From Ampullimonas aquatilis (GTDB lineage Bacteria > Pseudomonadota > Gammaproteobacteria > Burkholderiales > Burkholderiaceae_D), in NCBI RefSeq assembly GCF_049675895.1, contig NZ_CP183834.1:3534001-3598000 (forward strand): a DNA stretch of 64,000 nucleotides. Direction: 5' to 3'. How positions within the stretch are numbered: the first letter of the stretch is position 1; each line of letters opens with the position of its first letter. The notes beneath the pieces are model-generated. The model saw only the letters and a list, made by a program, of their open reading frames with translations. It did no database searches and was not told the origin of the DNA. A program made the translations under genes and the position numbers. Shown here one piece after another: positions 16,067 to 23,234 of the stretch.

Positions 16067-16642
16067 ATGTCGATCAATAATATTTTTTTAGTCGGGTTGA
16101 TGGGTGCTGGCAAGACCACTATCGGGCGGGCTTTGGCGCGGCGTCTGGGGCGTGACTTTTATGACTCGGATCATGAAATCGAAGCACGCACGGGTGTTGC
16201 AATTCCTACCATTTTTGCTCACGAAGGTGAGTCCGGCTTCCGTTTACGGGAATCACAAGCTATCGACGAGTTGACGCAAAAGCAGTCAATCGTGCTGGCT
16301 ACGGGTGGTGGTGCAGTATTGCGGGAAGAAAATCGGCACCATCTTAAAACTCGGGGCCATGTTATTTATTTGCGGGCTACGCCGCATGACTTGTGGCTCC
16401 GTACTCGTCACGATAAAAATCGTCCTTTATTGCAAACTGATAATCCCAAGGCGCGGCTTGAAACACTGTTTCAGGAGCGTGATCCCTTGTATCGGGATTG
16501 TGCGCATTTTATTGTTGATACTGGTAAACCCAGCGTCAATGTATTGGTCAATATGGTAATGTCCCAGCTTGAACTGGCTGGTTTTAACCTGGAAGCCAAC
16601 ACCTTGGCTGGCCTGCACGAAAACAAGACTGACAGCCCTTAA
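16067..16642 (+). CDS. aroK: Shikimate kinase
   Basis: A 191-residue kinase that phosphorylates shikimate at the 3-hydroxyl in the aromatic amino-acid pathway. ATG 16067 gives MSINNIFLVGLMGAGKTTIG, with Walker A GLMGAGKTT at residues 10-18, the shikimate-binding DSDHEIE and GFRLRES motifs, and the GGGAVLR loop. The lid Arg region (RHDKNRPLL) is present. The C-terminus is about 15 residues longer than usual. It is followed closely by aroB, the regular pairing downstream of pilQ. Confidence 0.95.
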   Translation: MSINNIFLVGLMGAGKTTIGRALARRLGRDFYDSDHEIEARTGVAIPTIFAHEGESGFRLRESQAIDELTQKQSIVLATGGGAVLREENRHHLKTRGHVIYLRATPHDLWLRTRHDKNRPLLQTDNPKARLETLFQERDPLYRDCAHFIVDTGKPSVNVLVNMVMSQLELAGFNLEANTLAGLHENKTDSP

Positions 16643-16695
16643 GCAAGGGCATTAATTAACGCTATGTGGCAGTCGCCACAGATTATTTGATTGCA

Positions 16696-17778
16696 ATGGA
16701 TTCATTATTAGTTAATTTAGGCGCGACCAGTTATCCAATCCAGATCGGTTCGGGCTTGTTGTCTGAGCCGGCCTTGTTTGAAAAAGCGATACATGGTCAA
16801 AATGTCACCATCGTTTCCAATACCACGGTGGCACCCTTATATGCTGAACAGCTCAGCGCAACGCTGCGTGCACTTGGTAAAAAAGTGACGTGTGTGGTCT
16901 TGCCGGATGGCGAGGTCTATAAAACCTGGGAAACTTTAAATCTGATATTTGATGCCCTGCTCGGTGCTCGCGCCGATCGCAAAACAACCCTGGTGGCATT
17001 GGGTGGTGGCGTGATTGGAGATATGACGGGGTTTGCCGCGGCCTGCTATATGCGCGGTGTACCATTTATTCAGGTGCCGACAACCTTGCTCGCTCAGGTC
17101 GATTCATCGGTGGGAGGCAAGACGGCCATTAATCATCCTTTGGGTAAAAACATGATCGGCGCGTTTTATCAGCCCAAGTTGGTGGTGGCCGATCTGAGCA
17201 CTTTAAACACCTTGCCTGCCAAAGAGCTGTCAGCTGGTATGGCTGAAGTCATCAAGCATGGCGCCATTTATGACAGCGAGTTTTTTGACTGGATCGAAGC
17301 CAATATGGCCGCCCTGCTGGCTAAGGAGGTCGATGCGCTTGCTCATGCGGTGCGCCGCTCCTGTGCAATCAAGGCCGAAGTGGTGGGTCAAGATGAAACG
17401 GAGCAGGGTTTGCGAGCCATCCTCAATTTTGGTCACACCTTTGGCCATGCCATTGAAACGGGGATGGGCTATGGTGCATGGCTGCATGGCGAAGCGGTTG
17501 GCTGTGGCATGGTCTTGGCTGCACGACTGTCACATTTTTTAGGTAAGCTTAGTCAGACATCGGTTCAACGTATAGAGGCCGTTGTTGCGGCTGCGCATTT
17601 GCCCGTTGTTGCGCCGGATTGGTCTGGTGCCCAATTTATTGAACTGATGCGTGCCGACAAAAAAGCCAGTGATAGCAAGCTCAACTTCATCATGCTGGAT
17701 GGTTTGGGTAAAGCCGTGATCGAGATAGTCGAAGAGCCTGTCCTCATCGATTTTTTCAAATCGACAGGCCGTCATTAA
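16696..17778 (+). CDS. aroB: 3-dehydroquinate synthase
   Basis: A 360-residue NAD- and Zn-dependent enzyme, second step of the shikimate pathway. Start at ATG 16696 gives MDSLLVNLGATSYPIQIGSG, the canonical beginning; a GTG at 16666 is in frame but adds unrelated residues. Visible motifs: GGGVIGDMTGFAAA, VPTTLLAQVDSSVGGKTAIN, AEVIKHGAI, and the metal-binding NFGHTFGHAIE and HGEAV. Full length. Between aroB and dgt there is an inverted pair TTGGGACT/AGTCCCAA (17803-17810, 17853-17860). Confidence 0.96.
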   Translation: MDSLLVNLGATSYPIQIGSGLLSEPALFEKAIHGQNVTIVSNTTVAPLYAEQLSATLRALGKKVTCVVLPDGEVYKTWETLNLIFDALLGARADRKTTLVALGGGVIGDMTGFAAACYMRGVPFIQVPTTLLAQVDSSVGGKTAINHPLGKNMIGAFYQPKLVVADLSTLNTLPAKELSAGMAEVIKHGAIYDSEFFDWIEANMAALLAKEVDALAHAVRRSCAIKAEVVGQDETEQGLRAILNFGHTFGHAIETGMGYGAWLHGEAVGCGMVLAARLSHFLGKLSQTSVQRIEAVVAAAHLPVVAPDWSGAQFIELMRADKKASDSKLNFIMLDGLGKAVIEIVEEPVLIDFFKSTGRH

Positions 17779-17865
17779 ACGAACGTCATGTGATTGATCC
17801 TTTTGGGACTTGATTGGAATGTCATACCGCTATTTGTCACGGTTTAAGGAACAGTCCCAACCATC

Positions 17866-19005
17866 ATGATGCATGACACCGAAGCATTGCTGGCGCCCTA
17901 TGCGGCCCGATCGTCTCTAAGTCATGGCCGCCGTCATGATGAGCAGCCATCCAGCAACCGCACCGAATTTCAGCGTGATCGTGATCGGATTGTTCATTCA
18001 GCCGCATTCCGACGACTCGAATACAAGACCCAGGTATTCATCAATCATGAGGGTGACCTGTTTCGCACTCGCCTGACCCACAGTATTGAAGTTGCGCAGA
18101 TCGCCCGTTCGTTGGCGCGTAATCTGCGGCTCAACGAAGATCTGATTGAAGCTATTGCGCTGGCCCATGATCTGGGTCACACGCCCTTTGGCCATGCGGG
18201 CCAGGAAGCGCTCAATCATTGCATGAGGCCTTATGGTGGCTTTGAACACAACCTGCAAAGCCTGCGGGTGGTCGAAACGCTTGAAGCCCGCTACGCTGCT
18301 TTTGATGGCTTGAATCTGAGTTATGAAACCCGCGAAGGCATACTCAAACATTGTTCCCGTGAGAATGCGTTGCAACTGGGTGATTTGGGCGTACGTTTTA
18401 TTGAACATACTCAGCCTACACTGGAAGCACAGATTACCAATCTGGCGGATGAGATTGCCTACAACAATCATGATATTGATGATGGTCTGCGATCCGGCCT
18501 GATCACTTTGGCGCAACTGCAGGAGGTGCCACTCTTTGTGCGCTTTCAGGAAGAGTCACGCCAGCTCTATCCACACATTGCCGAGCGCAAGCTGATTCAT
18601 GAAACCATTCGGCGCATGATCAACTTTTTAATTACCGATCTTATCAGCGCTACTACGCGCAGGCTCGCACATTATCGGCCTGGCACAGTAGCCGATGTGC
18701 GCGCCGCACCGCCAATTGCCTGCCTGTCCGAAAGTGTCGAACGTGACGCACGCGTATTGAAGCGCTTTTTACGCAAAAACCTTTATCAGCATTATCGTGT
18801 CAATCGAATGACTTCCAAAGCCAAAAAGGTCATCACCGAATTATTTGGTGCATTTCTGGCGGAACCACAGTTATTACCGCCAACTTATCAAATGCCTGAA
18901 GAGGCTCTGCAACCCAGAGCCATTGCCGACTATATTGCCGGCATGACCGATCGTTACGCGATCCGTGAGCATCAACGCCTGTTTCAGATTACCGAATATA
19001 ACTAG
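17866..19005 (+). CDS. dgt: Deoxyguanosinetriphosphate triphosphohydrolase-like protein
   Basis: A 379-residue HD-domain phosphohydrolase of the dGTPase-like type 2 class, which splits dNTPs to deoxynucleoside and triphosphate. The N-terminus has SRTEF-like NRTEFQRDRDRIVHSAAFRRLEYKTQVF; the HD metal site is THSIEVAQIARSL (His72) and AHDLGHTPFGH (His101-Asp102), with a later DEIAYNNHDIDDGLRSG. This is the usual neighbour of aroB in betaproteobacteria. Substrate preference cannot be read from sequence. Confidence 0.93.
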   Translation: MMHDTEALLAPYAARSSLSHGRRHDEQPSSNRTEFQRDRDRIVHSAAFRRLEYKTQVFINHEGDLFRTRLTHSIEVAQIARSLARNLRLNEDLIEAIALAHDLGHTPFGHAGQEALNHCMRPYGGFEHNLQSLRVVETLEARYAAFDGLNLSYETREGILKHCSRENALQLGDLGVRFIEHTQPTLEAQITNLADEIAYNNHDIDDGLRSGLITLAQLQEVPLFVRFQEESRQLYPHIAERKLIHETIRRMINFLITDLISATTRRLAHYRPGTVADVRAAPPIACLSESVERDARVLKRFLRKNLYQHYRVNRMTSKAKKVITELFGAFLAEPQLLPPTYQMPEEALQPRAIADYIAGMTDRYAIREHQRLFQITEYN

Positions 19006-19338
19006 ACGCGGAATCTGCAACGGCACATTGATAAGGCCTTTACCACAAAGGCACAAAGAAAAATCGGTTAAACCGCCAGGACGCCAGGTACGCCAAGAAA
19101 AGATGATCAATCCGCAATATTTGATTGGGGGCTGGGCTGCTCCCCCGATACAGGATGCTCGTTTTGGTGAGTTGCTTTGCTCAATGGATGATGGTCTCTA
19201 ACCATTTTGTGAGGTTTGGCAGCGCAGATGACGCGCTCCTTTTGTTAGATTAACTCTGAACCCTTCGGTTTTCTTTGTGCTTCTTGGCGTCTTTGGATGA
19301 GTGATTCATAACGCTTCAGGCACGGTTCTATGCTTCGC
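19006..19338. repeat. dgt-mrdA intergenic region with degenerate CCAAGRCGCCAAG-type repeats
   Basis: A 333-bp convergent spacer with no gene. At 19040-19100 there are two copies of a degenerate unit (TACCACAAAGGCACAAAGAA and AACCGCCAGGACGCCAGG then TACGCCAAGAAAAG). At about 19269-19300 the same family occurs in inverse orientation (TTTTCTTTGTGCTTCTTGGC then GTCTTTGG). The pair could fold into a long imperfect stem. The same repeat family recurs between the two metH genes (52310-52397 and 52495-52529), again as an inverted pair. The sequence between the arms (19101-19268) has nothing I recognise. Confidence 0.6.
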
Positions 19339-21372
19339 CTATTCCTTGTTACCGGGCGTTTCTGCGCCCGCTTTCGGGCCACCGATGGATTCTTCAAGCG
19401 CCTTGATCTCAGCTGTGGGCAGCGTTTCGGTATCGCTATCTACCGCATCGGACTTGGCTTTTTCAACCTTGGTGCGGGTCGTGCCGGCCAAAGCGCTATC
19501 GGCGGGGATTTTGCCCAGCAGGTAATAATCAAATACTTTGCGGGCAATCGGTGCCGCGGCCTGTGCGCCAAAACCGGCGTTTTCCACAATCAGTGCCAGT
19601 GCAATCCGAGGTTTATCGGCCGGTGCAAAGGCTTCAAACAACGCGTGATCGCGATAACGCTCATCAATCCGGCTCGCGTTATATTTCTCGCCTTTTTTAA
19701 TGCCAATCACCTGCGCAGTCCCGGTTTTACCGGCGGCCTGATATTCGGCACCCCTGAATGCGGCCGCTGACGTACCTTGCAGATTCACACCAACCATCGC
19801 TCGTTTGATGACATCAATATTTTCCTGCTTGAGTTCAATCCGATAACTTTCCTTGGGCACCGTCAGTTCACGCACCTGGGTGACGGGGTCCTGAATCACC
19901 TTGACCAGGTGCGGTTTCATCACGATACCGTTATTGGCCAAATTGGCATTGGCATGGGCCAGTTGCAAAATGGTAAATGAGTTATAGCCCTGGCCAATGC
20001 CCAGGCTGATGGTCTCGCCGTCATACCATTTTTGCTGTTCGGGCTTGCGATAGGCTTTGCGTTTCCAGTCGGTAGACGGTAGCAAGCCACGCAGTTCGCC
20101 TTCCACATCAATGCCGGTAATCTGGCCAAAGCCAAAGGGTTTCATGAAATCATGAATGGTATTGACGCCCAAATCGCGCGCCAGCATGTAGTAGTAGGTA
20201 TCGCACGATTGCACGATGGAGCGATACATATCCACCGAGCCATGGCCGCCCGGCTTGTCATCACGAAACTGGTGATTGCCAAACCAGAAGTAGCCTGGGT
20301 CGCTGATCGTCTGGCCGGGGGTGCGTTTGCCGGTCTCCAGCGCGGCCAGCGCCATAAAAGGTTTGTATGTGGAGCCCGGCGGATAGGTGCCGCGCAAAGG
20401 ACGGTTTAGCAGTGGTTTGTCGGGTGACTCATTGAGCATTTTCCAGTTGTCGGGATCAATGCCTTCCACAAACATATTCGGGTCAAACGAGGGTTTGGAA
20501 ACAAATGCCAAAATATCACCGGTTTCAGGCTCAATGGCTACCAATGCGCCGCGCCGGTCTTCAAACGCTTCTTCCACCAATTGCTGCAATCGAATATCAA
20601 TCGACAACACCAGGTTTTTACCCGGTGTGGCGCGAGTTGAAGAGAGTTGACGTACCGCCCGACCACCGGCGCTGACTTCCACTTCTTCGTAGCCGGTGAG
20701 GCCATGCAGCTGTTCTTCATAGCTCTGCTCAATACCAATCTTGCCAATGTATTCCGTGCCCTTGTAGTTGGACAGAATATCGCGATCTTCTTTTTCTTCG
20801 CGCTCTTCCAGACGATCCATGTCGCGTTGACTCAAGCGACCAATATAGCCAATCACATGCGCGGCGGTTTCCCCCAGGGGATATTGACGAAACAGCCGTG
20901 CCGCAATGTCCACGCCCGGAAAACGATAGCGTTGCGCAGCAAAACGTGCCACTTCCTCATCACTCAGGCGCGTGCGCAGTGGCAGGCTGGCAAAGTTTTT
21001 GGATTCATCAAGCAGCTTTTTAAAGCGTTTGCGATCACGTGGTTCAACCGGAATGATGGTGGCGATTTCGTCGATCAGATCATCCAATTCGCCATGAATT
21101 TTTGATGGCGTGATTTCCAGCGTATAGGCCGAATAATTGCTCGCCAGCACCACGCCATTGCGATCCGAAATAATGCCGCGACTGGGCACGATCGGCAGCA
21201 CTGAAATCCGATTGTCCTCGGCCTGTGCCGAATATTGTTCGTGTTTATAAACCTGCAAAAAAACAAAGCGGGTGGCGAGCAGGCCAAAGCAAACCAGAAC
21301 AAACAGTCCAGCGGCAAAAATACGTAAGCGAAAGTGGTAGAGCTCGTCGTCGAGATTTTTTATTTCGGCCAT
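19339..21372 (-). CDS. mrdA: Penicillin-binding protein 2 (elongasome transpeptidase)
   Basis: A 677-residue class B PBP needed for rod-shaped growth with RodA. Start at ATG 21372 (MAEIKNLDDELYHFRLRI); an upstream in-frame start is possible. One N-terminal transmembrane helix (about residues 20-42), a dimerisation/pedestal domain with PSRGIISDRNG, and the transpeptidase with serine motif STYK (Ser334), SCD, and KTGTAQ (Lys549). The C-terminal tail is charged and low-complexity. It is convergent with dgt. Unlike the common mreBCD-mrdA-rodA cluster, neither mre genes nor rodA are adjacent; rodA lies about 7.6 kb away on the same strand. Confidence 0.95.
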   Translation of the reverse strand: MAEIKNLDDELYHFRLRIFAAGLFVLVCFGLLATRFVFLQVYKHEQYSAQAEDNRISVLPIVPSRGIISDRNGVVLASNYSAYTLEITPSKIHGELDDLIDEIATIIPVEPRDRKRFKKLLDESKNFASLPLRTRLSDEEVARFAAQRYRFPGVDIAARLFRQYPLGETAAHVIGYIGRLSQRDMDRLEEREEKEDRDILSNYKGTEYIGKIGIEQSYEEQLHGLTGYEEVEVSAGGRAVRQLSSTRATPGKNLVLSIDIRLQQLVEEAFEDRRGALVAIEPETGDILAFVSKPSFDPNMFVEGIDPDNWKMLNESPDKPLLNRPLRGTYPPGSTYKPFMALAALETGKRTPGQTISDPGYFWFGNHQFRDDKPGGHGSVDMYRSIVQSCDTYYYMLARDLGVNTIHDFMKPFGFGQITGIDVEGELRGLLPSTDWKRKAYRKPEQQKWYDGETISLGIGQGYNSFTILQLAHANANLANNGIVMKPHLVKVIQDPVTQVRELTVPKESYRIELKQENIDVIKRAMVGVNLQGTSAAAFRGAEYQAAGKTGTAQVIGIKKGEKYNASRIDERYRDHALFEAFAPADKPRIALALIVENAGFGAQAAAPIARKVFDYYLLGKIPADSALAGTTRTKVEKAKSDAVDSDTETLPTAEIKALEESIGGPKAGAETPGNKE

Positions 21373-21941
21373 GCAGCTTCCAGAGACAGTCGGCACCTTG
21401 TCAAGCAGGGTGTCGGGCGTGGGTGGATCCCAATCGCAACGGCGATTTTAACTGGTTGTTGGCAATGCGCCACTGTCAGCGTTATTTAATTGGCTGGGTT
21501 ATTCGGCTGAGGCGAGCGAGTGTTGTCGCAATCGCGGCCCAAAGGGGCCGCAAGAAAGCGTTCGATCCATGATGAACGTGAATTGGCATGCGCCTCCTGC
21601 AAGGCCCAATGGCTGAGTGCGGGATGATCGGTGAATGAAGTAGAATTGAAAATATACTGGGTGGTGTAAAAAATTGGATCATTTAATTACACACTTAAGA
21701 GGGCTGAATATGCATATACTCCTTGAATTAATTAAAAGTGCCGGTAATTGACGGGCTTGACGAAGCGTTACTGGCCTGTTTGATCTGGCTCAAAAACCGC
21801 CCATTTTTTAGTCTTGCCAGCTTGAATTGCCACGCCCTCACCTTATCTAATGATTCAACGAGCAACAAGACATAAGCAACGCTAGCGGTGTCCGAGTAGC
21901 TCGAATTTTCAACTTGAATTTTTGAATATGGAGCAATCATC
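21373..21941. other. Non-coding region between mrdA and the hsp20 gene
   Basis: A 569-bp spacer between the divergent mrdA and hsp20 genes. It contains a compact 7-bp hairpin GCGGCCC-AAAG-GGGCCGC (21534-21551) without a T tract, and the sigma32-like promoter of hsp20. No convincing gene was found on either strand; short open frames here lack ribosome sites and family resemblance. GC content drops clearly toward the hsp20 side from about 21,640 on. Confidence 0.5.
21821..21848 (+). promoter_or_regulatory. Heat-shock sigma32-type promoter for hsp20
   Basis: CTTGAA (21821-21826), 14-base spacer, CCTTATCT (21841-21848), compared with the sigma32 consensus CTTGAA-N13-15-CCCCATNT: all six -35 bases and six of seven defined -10 positions in spirit (CC, AT and final T kept, two C to T changes). 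It lies 94 bases before the ATG of an Hsp20-family gene, the type of gene expected under this control. Confidence 0.5.
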
Positions 21942-22364
21942 ATGGCTAACCAAATTGTTTACGACCCTTTTTCTGCCCGTTTGAACAAACTCATCAACAG
22001 CTTCATCACCCAACCCGCCGGCTTTGAAGAACAACAGCCGGTGCGTTTAAAAGTGGATGTGTCCGAGACCGATCAGGCTTACCAGGTTCACGCTGATTTA
22101 CCCGGCGTGAAAAAAGAAGACATCCGGGTTGATATTGACAATAATCAGGTACGCATCAGCGCCGAGGTCAAGCGCTTAAAGGAAGACAAAAAGGATAACA
22201 ACCTGATTTATTCCGAGCGCTATGAAGGCAAGGTATTTCGCAGCTTTGCACTCGAAAAACCGGTCGATGAAGCTAATGCCGTAGCCAAGTATGCCGACGG
22301 TGTGCTGGAACTGACGCTACCCAAAAAAGTGGAAAGCTCGGTCAAACGACTGAATGTGGAGTGA
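21942..22364 (+). CDS. Small heat-shock protein, Hsp20/IbpA family
   Basis: A 140-residue alpha-crystallin-domain chaperone that holds unfolding proteins. The alpha-crystallin domain spans about residues 40-135, with VDVSETDQAYQVHADLPGVK, the KEDIRVDI strand, and the closing A-x-Y-A-DGVLELTLPKK motif (here AKYADGVLELTLPKK). The N-terminal arm is short. A clear IXI motif is missing from the C-terminus, which ends KRLNVE. A good ribosome site (GGAG) precedes ATG 21942. A strong 13-bp hairpin follows the stop. Confidence 0.93.
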   Translation: MANQIVYDPFSARLNKLINSFITQPAGFEEQQPVRLKVDVSETDQAYQVHADLPGVKKEDIRVDIDNNQVRISAEVKRLKEDKKDNNLIYSERYEGKVFRSFALEKPVDEANAVAKYADGVLELTLPKKVESSVKRLNVE

Positions 22365-22388
22365 CTGACAGTACTAAGCGTCAGAAAT

Positions 22389-22418
22389 ATCGGAGCGTGT
22401 TGAAGAACATGCTCCGAT
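22389..22418 (+). terminator. Strong hairpin after hsp20 (no T tract)
   Basis: ATCGGAGCGTGTT (22389-22401), loop GAAG, AACATGCTCCGAT (22406-22418): 13 base pairs with one G-U wobble. There is no following T run, so it may be an mRNA-stabilising 3' end, a Rho-assisted terminator, or a site serving both hsp20 and the convergent rraA. Confidence 0.45.
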
Positions 22419-22539
22419 GATCGCGAGCCTTAACCATCAGAGGCAGTCAGACGTTTTAGTCTACTCATTTATCTTGGTCCATTAAGCGATCATTAAGGTT
22501 GGCTAATTTGACCGAAACGTACTGATCAACACGGCTAGC

Positions 22540-23028
22540 TTACAGGCGCTTGCTCGTCACCACCATGCCGTCTTCATCAGCGTACAGCCAGTCGCCGGGA
22601 CGTATCCAGATACCTTGGATCAGCACGGCCACACTTTCCTGGCCTTCGTTACGTTTTTCGGTGGGCAGGGGCATGGCGGCTAACGCTCGAATACCGGTTT
22701 TGACGGTATTGAGTTCGGTCACATCACGCACGCAGCCATTGACCACGACACCGGCCCAACCATTATTGGCCGCCGCCAGGCCGATATTGCCACCGACCAG
22801 GGCACGGCGCAGCGAAGCGCCACCGTCCACCACCAGCACGCGGCTATGACCGGCCGTGTCGAGGATTTTCTTGACCAGCGAGTTGTCCTCAAAACATTTG
22901 ACCGTGACGACTTCGCCGACAAATTTCTGAACCCCGCCAAAGTCCTTGAAAACAGGCGGTAACACGCGAAAATCACCGGTGGAATCATTTTTATGGGCGT
23001 CACATAAATCACAAGTGGCAAAAGTCAT
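22540..23028 (-). CDS. rraA: RraA family protein (RNase E regulator / HMG-aldolase fold)
   Basis: A 162-residue protein of the RraA family. It begins MTFATCDLCDAHKND and shows GVVVNGCVRDVTEL, the family's conserved G-x-V-x-x-G-x-VRD motif, plus LVVDGGASLRRALVGGNIG. E. coli RraA inhibits RNase E; other members are metal-dependent 4-hydroxy-4-methyl-2-oxoglutarate or oxaloacetate aldolases using the same Arg-Asp motif. The length near 160 fits the group annotated as ribonuclease E activity regulator in proteobacteria. It stands alone, convergent with hsp20 and divergent from topB. Confidence 0.88.
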   Translation of the reverse strand: MTFATCDLCDAHKNDSTGDFRVLPPVFKDFGGVQKFVGEVVTVKCFEDNSLVKKILDTAGHSRVLVVDGGASLRRALVGGNIGLAAANNGWAGVVVNGCVRDVTELNTVKTGIRALAAMPLPTEKRNEGQESVAVLIQGIWIRPGDWLYADEDGMVVTSKRL

Positions 23029-23234
23029 GATGGTCTCTCTTCCAAAAATAGCCTATAAAGGGCTCAACGACATCCCGTTAAAACAGGTATCAAGCAAAGG
23101 TTCGGTTCTGTAGTTTGCCACTGCGCTGTTGTAATTACCATCATTACCCTAGCAAGTGATTCGTGTATTCATATTGACTTTTTTAAAACTCGTCTAATAT
23201 TGCGCCTTCCAATGCCCTATAAATTACTGTTGAC

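Noticed and set aside
19040..19100. CRISPR-like repeat array
   Set aside because: Units are degenerate, not evenly spaced, occur as an inverted pair and have no cas genes nearby.
21225..21572. A 115-codon frame overlapping the mrdA start on the opposite strand
   Set aside because: Half lies inside mrdA, and the Arg/Gln-rich product has no features of a real protein.
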